Shown one piece after another: positions 8,010-18,536 of a stretch of DNA of 64,000 nucleotides; the first letter of the stretch is position 1, and every line of letters begins with the position of its first letter. The position numbers and the translations under genes were made by a program. This DNA is from Micromussa lordhowensis (Eukaryota; Cnidaria; Anthozoa; Scleractinia; Lobophylliidae), in contig CAXHUQ010000504.1 in the NCBI GenBank assembly GCA_964020085.1, positions 1-64,000 on the forward strand, written 5' to 3'. The notes beneath the pieces are model-generated. The model was not told the DNA's origin and did no database searches. It saw only the letters and a list, made by a program, of their open reading frames with translations.

Positions 8010-11000
8010 GCAAACTAATACCACCAAAGCACTCCCGGGGTCGGTCCGGGTCCAAATGCGAAGTATCGGAGCTGCGCAAAATCTCGCACTATGCTAATCA
8101 GCCCGGCAGATCCCCAGGATTGGCCGGCTGGCTCCCTAGTTAGCCGAGCTTGACCCGTGTCGCAACTTGGCAAACTAATGGCACCAAAGCACTCCTGGGG
8201 TCGGTCCGGGTCCACATGCAAAGTTTCGGAGCTGCGCGAAATCTCGCACTATGCTAACCAGCCCGTTTGCTAATTAGCCCAACTTTGCGCGCGTCGCAAC
8301 TTTGCAAACTAATACCACCAAAGCACTCCCGGGGTCGGTCCAGGTCCAAATGCGAAGTATCGGAGCTGCGCAAAATCTCGCACTATGCTAATCAGCCCGG
8401 CAGATCCGCAGGCGTGGCCGGCTGGCTCCCTAGTTAGCCGAGCTTGACGCGTGTCGCAACTTGGCAAACTAATGGCACCAAAGCACTCCTGGGGTCGGTC
8501 CGGGTCCACATGCAAAGTTTCGGAGCTGCGCGAAATCTCGCACTATGCTAACCAGCCCGTTTGCTAATTAGCCCAACTTTGCGCGCGTCGCAACTTTGCA
8601 AACTAATACCACCAAAGCACTCCCGGGGTCGGTCCGGGTCCAAATGCGAAGTATCGGAGCTGCGCAAAATCTCGCACTATGCTAATCAGCCCGGCAGATC
8701 CCCAGGCATGGCCGGCTGGCTCCCTAGTTAGCCGAGCTTGACGCGTGTCGCAACTTGGCAAACTAATGGCACCAAAGCACTCCTGGGGTCGGTCCGGGTC
8801 CACATGCAAAGTTTCGGAGCTGCGCGAAATCTCGCACTATGCTAACCAGCCCGTTTGCTAAATAGCCCAACTTTGCGCGCGTCGCAACTTTGCAAACTAA
8901 TACCACCAAAGCACTCCCGGGGTCGGTCCGGGTCCAAATGCGAAGTATCGGAGCTGCGCAAAATCTCGCACTATGCTAATCAGCCCGGCAGATCCCCAGG
9001 CGTGGCCGGCTGGCTCCCTAGTTAGCCGAGCTTGACGCGTGTCGCAACTTGGCAAACTAATGGCACCAAAGCACTCCTGGGGTCGGTCCGGGTCCACATG
9101 CAAAGTTTCGGAGCTGCGCGAAATCTCGCACTATGCTAACCAGCCCGTTTGCTAAGTAGCCCAACTTTGCGCGCGTCGCAACTTTGCAAACTAATACCAC
9201 CAAAGCACTCCCGGGGTCGGTCCGGGTCCAAATGCGAAGTATCGGAGCTGCGCAAAATCTCGCACTATGCTAATCAGCCCGGCAGATCCCCAGGCGTGGC
9301 CGGCTGGCTCCCTAGTTAGCCGAGCTTGACGCGTGTCGCAACTTGGCAAACTAATGGCACCAAAGCACTCCTGGGGTCGGTCCGGGTCCACATGCAAAGT
9401 TTCGGAGCTGCGTGAAATCTCGCACTATGCTAACCAGCCCGTTTGCTAATTAGCCCAACTTTGCGCGCGTCGCAACTTTGCAAACTAATACCACCAGAGC
9501 ACTCCCGGGGTCGGTCCGGGTCCAAATGCGAAGTATCGGAGCTGCGCAAAATCTCGCACTATGCTAATCAGCCCGGCAGATCCCCAGGCGTGGCCGGCTG
9601 GCTCCCTAGTTAGCCGAGCTTGACGCGTGTCGCAACTTGGCAAACTAATGGCACCAAAGCACTGCTGGGGTCGGTCCGGGTCCACATGCAAAGTTTCGGA
9701 GCTGCGCGAAATCTCGCACTATGCTAACCAGCCCGTTTGCTAATTAGCCCAACTTTGCGCGCGTCGCAACTTTGCAAACTAATACCACCAAAGCACTCCC
9801 GGGGTCGGTCCAGGTCCAAATGCGAAGTATCGGAGCTGCGAAAAATCTCGCACTATGCTAATCAGCCCGGCAGATCCGCAGGCGTGGCCGGCTGGCTCCC
9901 TAGTTAGCCGAGCTTGACGCGTGTCGCAACTTGGCAAACTAATGGCACCAAAGCACTCTTGGGGTTGGTCCGGGTCCACATGCAAAGTTTCGGAGCTGCG
10001 CGAAATCTCGCACTATGCTAACCAGGCCGTTTGCTAATTAGCCCAACTTTGCGTGCGTCGCAACTTTGCAAACTAATACCACCAAAGCACTCCCGGGGTC
10101 GGTCCGGGTCCAAATGCGAAGTATCGGAGCTGCGCAAAATCTCGCACTATGCTAATCAGCCCGGCAGATCCCCAGGCGTGGCCGGCTGGCTCCCTATTTA
10201 GCCGAGCTTGACGCGTGTCGCAACTTGGCAAACTAATGGCACCAAAGCACTCCTGGGGTCGGTCCGGGTCCACATGCAAAGTTTCGGAGCTGCGCGAAAT
10301 CTCGCACTATGCTAACCAGCCCGTTTGCTAATTAGCCCAACTTTGCGCGCGTCGCAACTTTGCAAACTAATACCACCAAAGCACTCCCGGGGTCGGTCCG
10401 GGTCCAAATGCGAAGTATCGGAGCTGCGCAAAATCTCGCACTATGCTAATCAGCCCGGCAGATCCCCAGGCGTGGCCGGCTGGCTCCCTAGTTAGCCGAG
10501 CTTGACGCGTGTCGCAACTTGGCAAACTAATGGCACCAAAGCACTCCTGGGGTCGGTCCGGGTCCACATGCAAAGTTTCGGAGCTGCGCGAAATCTCGCA
10601 CTATGCTAACCAGCCCATTTGCTAATTAGCCCAACTTTGCGCGCGTCGCAACTTTGCAAACTAATACCACCAAAGCACTCCCGGGGTCGGTCCGGGTCCA
10701 AATGCGAAGTATCGGAGCTGCGCAAAATCTCGCACTATGCTAATCAGCCCGGCAGATCCCCAGGCGTGGCCGGCTGGCTCCCTAGTTAGCCGAGCTTGAC
10801 GCGTGTCGCAACTTGGCAAACTAATGGCACCAAAGCACTCCTGGGGTCGGTCCGGGTCCACATGCAAAGTTTCGGAGCTGCGCGAAATCTCGCACTATGC
10901 TAACCAGCCCGTTTGCTAATTAGCCCAACTTTGCGCGCGTCGCAACTTTGCAAACTAATACCACCAAAGCACTCCCGGGGTCGGTCCGGGTCCAAATGCG

Positions 11001-11831
11001 AAGTATCGGAGCTGCGCAAAATCTCGCACTATGCTAATCAGCCCGGCAGATCCCCAGGCGTGGCCGGCTGGCTCCCTAGTTAGCCGAGCTTGACGCGTGT
11101 CGCAACTTGGCAAACTAATGGCACCAAAGCTATCCTGGGGTCGGTCCGGGTCCACATGCAAAGTTTCGGAGCTGCGCGAAATCTCGCACTATGCTAACCA
11201 GCCCGTTTGCTAATTAGCCCAACTTTGCGCGCGTCGCAACTTTGCAAACTAATACCACCAGAGCACTCCCGGGGTCGGTCCGGGTCCAAATGCGAAGTAT
11301 CGGAGCTGCGCAAAATCTCGCACTATGCTAATCAGCCCGGCAGATCCCCAGGCATGGCCGGCTGGCTCCCTTGTTAGCCGAGCTTGACGCGTGTCGCAAC
11401 TTGGCAAACTAATGGCACCAAAGCACTCCTGGGGTCGGTCCGGGTCCACATGCAAAGTTTCGGAGCTGCGCGAAATCTCGCACTATGCTAACCAGCCCGT
11501 TTGCTAATTAGCCCAACTTTGCACGCGTCGCAACTTTGCAAACTAATACCACCAGAGCACTCCCGGGGTCGGTCCGGGTCCAAATGCGAAGTATCGGAGC
11601 TGCGCAAAATCTCGCACTATGCTAATCAGCCCGGCAGATCCCCAGGCGTGGCCGGCTGGCTCCCTAGTTAGCCGAGCTTGACGCGTGTCGCAACTTGGCA
11701 AACTAATGGCACCAAAGCACTCCTGGGGTCGGTCCGGGTCCACATGCAAAGTTTCGGAGCTGCCCGAAATCTCGCACTATGCTAACCAGCCCGTTTGCTA
11801 ATTAGCCCAACTTTGCGCGCGTCGCAACTTT
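8010..11831 (+). repeat. 13 regular A-B dimers
   Basis: Thirteen dimers in phase. The stretch from about 10,101-10,196 onward is the left part of copy 1 of the 7.5-kb duplication. Markers include CTATTTAG (T at 10197), GGCATGG with CTTGTTAG near 11,350, and GCACGCG near 11,521, all found again 9,351 bp downstream. Confidence 0.94.
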
Positions 11832-12285
11832 GCAAACTAATACCACCAGAGCACTCCCGGGGTTGGTCCGGGTCCAAATGCGAAGTATCGGAGCTGCGCA
11901 AAATCTCGCACTATGCTAATCAGCCCGGCAGATCCCCAGGCGTGGCCGGCTGGCTCCCTAGTTAGCCGAGCTTGACGCGTGTCGCAACTTGGCAAACTAA
12001 TGGCACCAAAGCACTCCCGGGGTCGGTCCGGGTCCAAATGCGAAGTATCGGAGCTGCGCAAAATCTCGCACTATGCTAATCAGCCCGGCAGATCCCCAGG
12101 CGTGGCCGGCTGGCTCCCTAGTTAGCCGAGCTTGACGCGTGTCGCAACTTGGCAAACTAATGGCACCAAAGCACTCCTGGGGTCGGTCCGGGTCCACATG
12201 CAAAGTTTCGGAGCTGCGCGAAATCTCGCACTATGCTAACCAGCCCGTTTGCTAATTAGCCCAACTTTGCGCGCGTCGCAACTTT
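11832..12285 (+). repeat. A-A'-B trimer (454 bp)
   Basis: A 11832-11991, hybrid A' 11992-12151, B 12152-12285, with the same B-to-A switch as the other trimers. Its partner 9,351 bp downstream is the trimer at 21183. The A' was copied again by the 1,975-bp duplication, giving the A' at 13967. Confidence 0.93.
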
Positions 12286-13958
12286 GCAAACTAATACCAC
12301 CAAAGCACTCCCGGGGTCGGTCCGGGTCCAAATGCGAAGTATCGGAGCTGCGCAAAATCTCGCACTATGCTAATCAGCCCGGCAGATCCCCAGGATTGGC
12401 CGGCTGGCTCCCTAGTTAGCCGAGCTTGACGCGTGTCGCAACTTGGCAAACTAATGGCACCAAAGCACTCCTGGGGTCGGTCCGGGTCCACATGCAAAGT
12501 TTCGGAGCTGCGCGAAATGTCGCACTATGCTAACCAGCCCGTTTGCTAATTAGCCCAACTTTGCGCGCGTCGCAACTTTGCAAACTAATACCACCAAAGC
12601 ACTCCCGGGGTCGGTCCGGGTCCAAATGCGAAGTATCGGAGCTGCGCAAAATCTCGCACTATGCTAATCAGCCCGGCAGATCCCCAGGCGTGGCCGGCTG
12701 GCTCCCTAGTTAGCCGAGCTTGACGCGTGTCGCAACTTGGCAAACTAATGGCACCAAAGCACTCCTGGGGTCGGTCCGGGTCCACATGCAAAGTTTCGGA
12801 GCTGCGCGAAATCTCGCACTATGCTAACCAGCCCGTTTGCTAATTAGCCCAACTTTGCGCGCGTCGCAACTTTGCAAACTAATACCACCAAAGCACTCCC
12901 GGGGTCGGTCCAGGTCCAAATGCGAAGTATCGGAGCTGCGCAAAATCTCGCACTATGCTAATCAGCCCGGCAGATCCGCAGGCGTGGCCGGCTGGCTCCC
13001 TAGTTAGCCGAGCTTGACGCGTGTCGCAACTTGGCAAACTAATGGCACCAAAGCACTCCTGGGGTCGGTCCGGGTCCACATGCAAAGTTTCGGAGCTGCG
13101 CGAAATCTCGCACTGTGCTAACCAGCCCGTTTGCTAATTAGCCCAACTTTGCGCGCGTCGCAACTTTGCAAACTAATACCACCAAAGCACTCCCGGGGTC
13201 GGTCCGGGTCCAAATGCGAAGTATCGGAGCTGCGCAAAATCTCGCACTATGCTAATCAGCCCGGCAGATCCCCAGGCGTGGCCGGCTGGCTCCCTAGTTA
13301 GCCGAGCTTGACGCGTGTCGCAACTTGGCAAACTAATGGCACCAAAGCACTCCTGGGGTCGGTCCGGGTCCACATGCAAAGTTTCGGAGCTGCGCGAAAT
13401 CTCGCACTATGCTAACCAGCCCGTTTGCTAAATAGCCCAACTTTGCGCGCGTCGCAACTTTGCAAACTAATACCACCAAAGCACTCCCGGGGTCGGTCCG
13501 GGTCCAAATGCGAAGTATCGGAGCTGCGCAAAATCTCGCACTATGCTAATCAGCCCGGCAGATCCCCAGGCGTGGCCGGCTGGCTCCCTAGTTAGCCGAG
13601 CTTGACGCGTGCCGCAACTTGGCAAACTAATGGCACCAAAGCACTCCTGGGGTCGGTCCGGGTCCACATGCAAAGTTTCGGAGCTGCGCGAAATCTCGCA
13701 CTATGCTAACCAGCCCGTTTGCTAATTAGCCCAACTTTGCGCGCGTCGCAACTTTGCAAACTAATACCACCAAAGAACTCCCGGGGTCGGTCCGGGTCCA
13801 AATGCGAAGTATCGGAGCTGCGCAAAATCTCGCACTATGCTAATCAGCCCGGCAGATCCCCAGGCGTGGCCGGCTGGCTCCCTAGTTAGCCGAGCTTGAC
13901 ACGTGTCGCAACTTGGCAAACTAATGGCACCAAAGCTATCCTGGGGTCGATCCGTGTC
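11984..13958 (+). repeat. 1,975-bp tandem duplication, copy 1
   Basis: Contains the hybrid A' at 11992, its B, five dimers, one A and 43 bases of B. The copy follows directly at 13959. The length is 6 x 294 + 211, so it is not a multiple of the dimer. Boundaries are uncertain only within the shared CGTGTC. Confidence 0.88.
12286..13755 (+). repeat. 5 regular A-B dimers
   Basis: Five dimers, each with a counterpart 1,975 bp downstream (14261-15730). Shared marks are CAGGATTGGCC near 12,395/14,370, AAATGTCGCAC, ATCCGCAGG, CACTGTGC, and GTGCCGCAAC near 13,612/15,587. Confidence 0.94.
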
Positions 13959-14260
13959 GCAACTTGGCAAACTAATGGCACCAAAGCACTCCCGGGGTCG
14001 GTCCGGGTCCAAATGCGAAGTATCGGAGCTGCGCAAAATCTCGCACTATGCTAATCAGCCCGGCAGATCCCCAGGCGTGGCCGGCTGGCTCCCTAGTTAG
14101 CCGAGCTTGACGCGTGTCGCAACTTGGCAAACTAATGGCACCAAAGCACTCCTGGGGTCGGTCCGGGTCCACATGCAAAGTTTCGGAGCTGCGCGAAATC
14201 TCGCACTATGCTAACCAGCCCGTTTGCTAATTAGCCCAACTTTGCGCGCGTCGCAACTTT
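13756..14260 (+). repeat. Broken unit A - partial B (51 bp) - A' - B, duplication junction
   Basis: A regular A (13756-13915) is followed by only 51 bases of B (13916-13966), which end abruptly in an A-type tail; then a hybrid A' (13967-14126) and B (14127-14260). The intact counterpart of the broken B is at 15891. The join lies in CGTGTC at 13953-13958, a hexamer shared by this B's GATCCGTGTC variant and the tail of A (11978-11983). It links non-equivalent positions of the monomers, unlike the other irregular sites in the window. Confidence 0.92.
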
Positions 14261-15933
14261 GCAAACTAATACCACCAAAGCACTCCCGGGGTCGGTCCGG
14301 GTCCAAATGCGAAGTATCGGAGCTGCGCAAAATCTCGCACTATGCTAATCAGCCCGGCAGATCCCCAGGATTGGCCGGCTGGCTCCCTAGTTAGCCGAGC
14401 TTGACGCGTGTCGCAACTTGGCAAACTAATGGCACCAAAGCACTCCTGGGGTCGGTCCGGGTCCACATGCAAAGTTTCGGAGCTGCGCGAAATGTCGCAC
14501 TATGCTAACCAGCCCGTTTGCTAATTAGCCCAACTTTGCGCGCGTCGCAACTTTGCAAACTAATACCACCAAAGCACTCCCGGGGTCGGTCCGGGTCCAA
14601 ATGCGAAGTATCGGAGCTGCGCAAAATCTCGCACTATGCTAATCAGCCCGGCAGATCCCCAGGCGTGGCCGGCTGGCTCCCTAGTTAGCCGAGCTTGACG
14701 CGTGTCGCAACTTGGCAAACTAATGGCACCAAAGCACTCCTGGGGTCGGTCCGGGTCCACATGCAAAGTTTCGGAGCTGCGCGAAATCTCGCACTATGCT
14801 AACCAGCCCGTTTGCTAATTAGCCCAACTTTGCGCGCGTCGCAACTTTGCAAACTAATACCACCAAAGCACTCCCGGGGTCGGTCCAGGTCCAAATGCGA
14901 AGTATCGGAGCTGCGCAAAATCTCGCACTATGCTAATCAGCCCGGCAGATCCGCAGGCGTGGCCGGCTGGCTCCCTAGTTAGCCGAGCTTGACGCGTGTC
15001 GCAACTTGGCAAACTAATGGCACCAAAGCACTCCTGGGGTCGGTCCGGGTCCACATGCAAAGTTTCGGAGCTGCGCGAAATCTCGCACTGTGCTAACCAG
15101 CCCGTTTGCTAATTAGCCCAACTTTGCGCGCGTCGCAACTTTGCAAACTAATACCACCAAAGCACTCCCGGGGTCGGTCCGGGTCCAAATGCGAAGTATC
15201 GGAGCTGCGCAAAATCTCGCACTATGCTAATCAGCCCGGCAGATCCCCAGGCGTGGCCGGCTGGCTCCCTAGTTAGCCGAGCTTGACGCGTGTCGCAACT
15301 TGGCAAACTAATGGCACCAAAGCACTCCTGGGGTCGGTCCGGGTCCACATGCAAAGTTTCGGAGCTGCGCGAAATCTCGCACTATGCTAACCAGCCCGTT
15401 TGCTAAATAGCCCAACTTTGCGCGCGTCGCAACTTTGCAAACTAATACCACCAAAGCACTCCCGGGGTCGGTCCGGGTCCAAATGCGAAGTATCGGAGCT
15501 GCGCAAAATCTCGCACTATGCTAATCAGCCCGGCAGATCCCCAGGCGTGGCCGGCTGGCTCCCTAGTTAGCCGAGCTTGACGCGTGCCGCAACTTGGCAA
15601 ACTAATGGCACCAAAGCACTCCTGGGGTCGGTCCGGGTCCACATGCAAAGTTTCGGAGCTGCGCGAAATCTCGCACTATGCTAACCAGCCCGTTTGCTAA
15701 TTAGCCCAACTTTGCGCGCGTCGCAACTTTGCAAACTAATACCACCAAAGAACTCCCGGGGTCGGTCCGGGTCCAAATGCGAAGTATCGGAGCTGCGCAA
15801 AATCTCGCACTATGCTAATCAGCCCGGCAGATCCCCAGGCGTGGCCGGCTGGCTCCCTAGTTAGCCGAGCTTGACACGTGTCGCAACTTGGCAAACTAAT
15901 GGCACCAAAGCTATCCTGGGGTCGATCCGTGTC
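13959..15933 (+). repeat. 1,975-bp tandem duplication, copy 2
   Basis: Second copy, with the same ordered variants as copy 1. After it the sequence continues normally with CACATGCAAAG and the alpha HOR. The related stretch 21.3-23.3 kb has only one copy of this segment. Confidence 0.88.
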
Positions 15934-18082
15934 CACATGCAAAGTTTCGGAGCTGCGCGAAATCTCGCACTATGCTAACCAGCCCGTTTGCTAATTAGCC
16001 CAACTTTGCGCGCGTCGCAACTTTGCAAACTAATACCACCAGAGCACTCCCGGGGTCGGTCCGGGTCCAAAGGCGAAGTATCGGAGCTGCGCAAAATCTC
16101 GCACTATGCTAATCAGCCCGGCAGATCCCCAGGCGTGGCCGGCTGGCTCCCTAGTTAGCCGAGCTTGACGCGTGTCGCAACTTGGCAAACTAATGGCACC
16201 AAAGCACTCCTGGGGTCGGTCCGGGTCCACATGCAAAGTTTCGGAGCTGCGCGAAACCTCGCACTATGCTAACCAGCCCGTTTGCTAATTAGCCCAACTT
16301 TGCGCGCGTCGCAACTTTGCAAACTAATACCACCAGAGCACTCCCGGGGTCGGTCCGGGTCCAAATGTGAAGTATCGGAGCTGAGCAAAATCTCGCACTA
16401 TGCTAATCAGCCCGGCAGATCCCCAGGCGTGGCCGGCTGGCTCCCTAGTTAGCCGAGCTTGACGCGTGTCGCAACTTGGCAAACTAATGGCACCAAAGCA
16501 CTCCTGGGGTCGGTCCGGGTCCACATGCAAAGTTTCGGAGCTGCGCGAAATCTCGCACTATGCTAACCAGCCCGTTTGCTAATTAGCCCAACTTTGCGCG
16601 CGTCGCAACTTTGCAAACTAATACCACCAAAGCACTCCCGGGGTCGGTCCGGGTCCAAATGCGAAGTATCGGAGCTGCGCAAAATCTCGCACTATGCTAA
16701 TCAGCCCGGCAGATCCCCAGGCGTGGCCGGCTGGCTCCCTAGTTAGCCGAGCTTGACGCGTGTCGCAACTTGGCAAACTAATGGCACCAAAGCTATCCTG
16801 GGGTCGATCCGGGTCCACATGCAAAGTTTCGGAGCTGCGCGAAATCTCGCACTATGCTAACCAGCCCGTTTGCTAATTAGCCCAACTTTGCGCGCGTCGC
16901 AACTTTGCAAACTAATACCACCAGAGCACTCCCGGGGTCGGTCCGGGTCCAAAGGCGAAGTATCGGAGCTGCGCAAAATCTCGCACTATGCTAATCAGCC
17001 CGGCAGATCCCCAGGCGTGGCCGGCTGGCTCCCTAGTTAGCCGAGCTTGACGCGTGTTGCAACTTGGCAAACTAATGGCACCAAAGCACTCCTGGGGTCG
17101 GTCCGGGTCCACATGCAAAGTTTCGGAGCTGCGCGAAATCTCGCACTATGCTAACCAGCCCATTTGCTAATTAGCCCAACTTTGCGCGCGTCGCAACTTT
17201 GCAAACTAATACCACCAGAGCACTCCCGGGGTTGGTCCGGGTCCAAATGCGAAGTATCGGAGCTGAGCAAAATCTCGCACTATGCTAATCAGCCCGGCAG
17301 ATCCCCAGGCGTGGCCGGCTGGCTCCCTAGTTAGCCGAGCTTGACGCGTGTCGCAACTTGGCAAACTAATGGCACCAAAGCACTCCTGGGGTCGGTCCGG
17401 GTCCACATGCAAAGTTTCGGAGCTGCGCGAAATCTCGCACTATGCTAACCAGCCCGTTTGCTAATTAGCCCAACTTTGCGCGCGTCGCAACTTTGCAAAC
17501 TAATACCACCAAAGCACTCCCGGGGTCGGTCCAGGTCCAAATGCGAAGTATCGGAGCTGCGCAAAATCTCGCACTATGCTAATCAGCCCGGCAGATCCGC
17601 AGGCGTGGCCGGCTGGCTCCCTAGTTAGCCGAGCTTGACGCGTGTCGCAACTTGGCAAACTAATGGCACCAAACCACTCCTGGGGTCGGTCCGGGTCCAC
17701 ATGCAAAGTTTCGGAGCTGCGCGAAATCTCGCACTATGCTAACCAGCCCGTTTGCTAATTAGCCCAACTTTGCGCGCGTCGCAACTTTGCAAACTAATAC
17801 CACCAGAGCACTCCCGGGGTCGGTCCGGGTCCAAATGCGAAGAATCAGAGCTGCGCAAAATCTCGCACTATGCTAATCAGCCCGGCAGATCCCCAGGCGT
17901 GGCCGGCTGGCTCCCTAGTTAGCCGAGCTTGACGCGTGTCGCAACTTGGCAAACTAATGGCACCAAAGCACTCCTGGGGTCGGTCCGGGTCCACATGCAA
18001 AGTTTCGGAGCTGCGCGAAATCTCGCACTATGCTAACCAGCCCGTTTGCTAATTAGCCCAACTTTGCGCGCGTCGCAACTTT
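14261..18082 (+). repeat. 13 regular A-B dimers
   Basis: The first five dimers are the second copy of the 1,975-bp duplication. From 15731 the alpha HOR follows, with GATCCGTGTC (T at 15930), AAATGTGAAG (T at 16368), CGATCCGGG, and AAACCACTCC (C at 17674). The A near 17,843 has GAAGAATCAGAGC, shared with about 25,219. Confidence 0.94.
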
Positions 18083-18242
18083 GCAAACTAATACCACCAG
18101 AGCACTCCCGGGGTCAGTCCGGGTCCAAATGCGAAGTATCGGAGCTGCGCAAAATCTCGCACTATGCTAATCAGCCCGGCAGATCCCCAGGCGTGGCCGG
18201 CTGGCTCCCTAGTTAGCCGAGCTTGACGCGTGTCGCAACTTG
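15731..18242 (+). repeat. Alpha HOR, copy in duplication copy 1
   Basis: Nine successive positions are recognised by B or A variants: +0 GATCCGTGTC (15930), +2 AAATGTGAAG (16368), +3 GCTATCC with CGATCCGGG, +5 GGTTGG with GAGCAAAATC, +6 AAACCACTCC (17674), +8 GGGTCAGTCC (18116). It is truncated on the right by the 134-bp loss. Confidence 0.8.
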
Positions 18243-18536
18243 GCAAACTAATGGCACCAAAGCACTCCTGGGGTCGGTCCGGGTCCACATGCAAAGTTTC
18301 GGAGCTGCGCGAAATCTCGCACTATGCTAATCAGCCCGGCAGATCCCCAGGCGTGGCCGGCTGGCTCCCTAGTTAGCCGAGCTTGACGCGTGTCGCAACT
18401 TGGCAAACTAATGGCACCAAAGCACTCCTGGGGTCGGTTTGGGTCCACATGCAAAGTTTCGGAGCTGCGCGAAATCTCGCAATATGCTAACCAGCCCGTT
18501 TGCTAAATAGCCCAACTTTGCGCGCGTCGCAACTTT
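18083..18536 (+). repeat. A - B/A hybrid - B trimer (454 bp), different switch point
   Basis: A 18083-18242, hybrid 18243-18402, B 18403-18536. The hybrid starts as B through GCGCGAAATC and turns into A at CTAATCAGCCCGG. The switch lies in the 19 bases 18312-18330 shared by both monomers. The related region at 25459-26046 has A-B-A-B with the same flanking marks (GGGTCAGTCC, GTCGGTTTGGG, CAATATGC), so 134 bp was lost here. Confidence 0.92.

Noticed and set aside
13761..14036. 91-codon minus-strand open frame at the broken unit
   Set aside because: It is an artefact of the 1,975-bp duplication joint, which fuses two repeat frames.
13903..14100. Plus-strand open frames of 60-65 codons here and at 62610-62792
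   Set aside because: They appear only where a register break or point change removes a stop. There is no conservation and no gene context.
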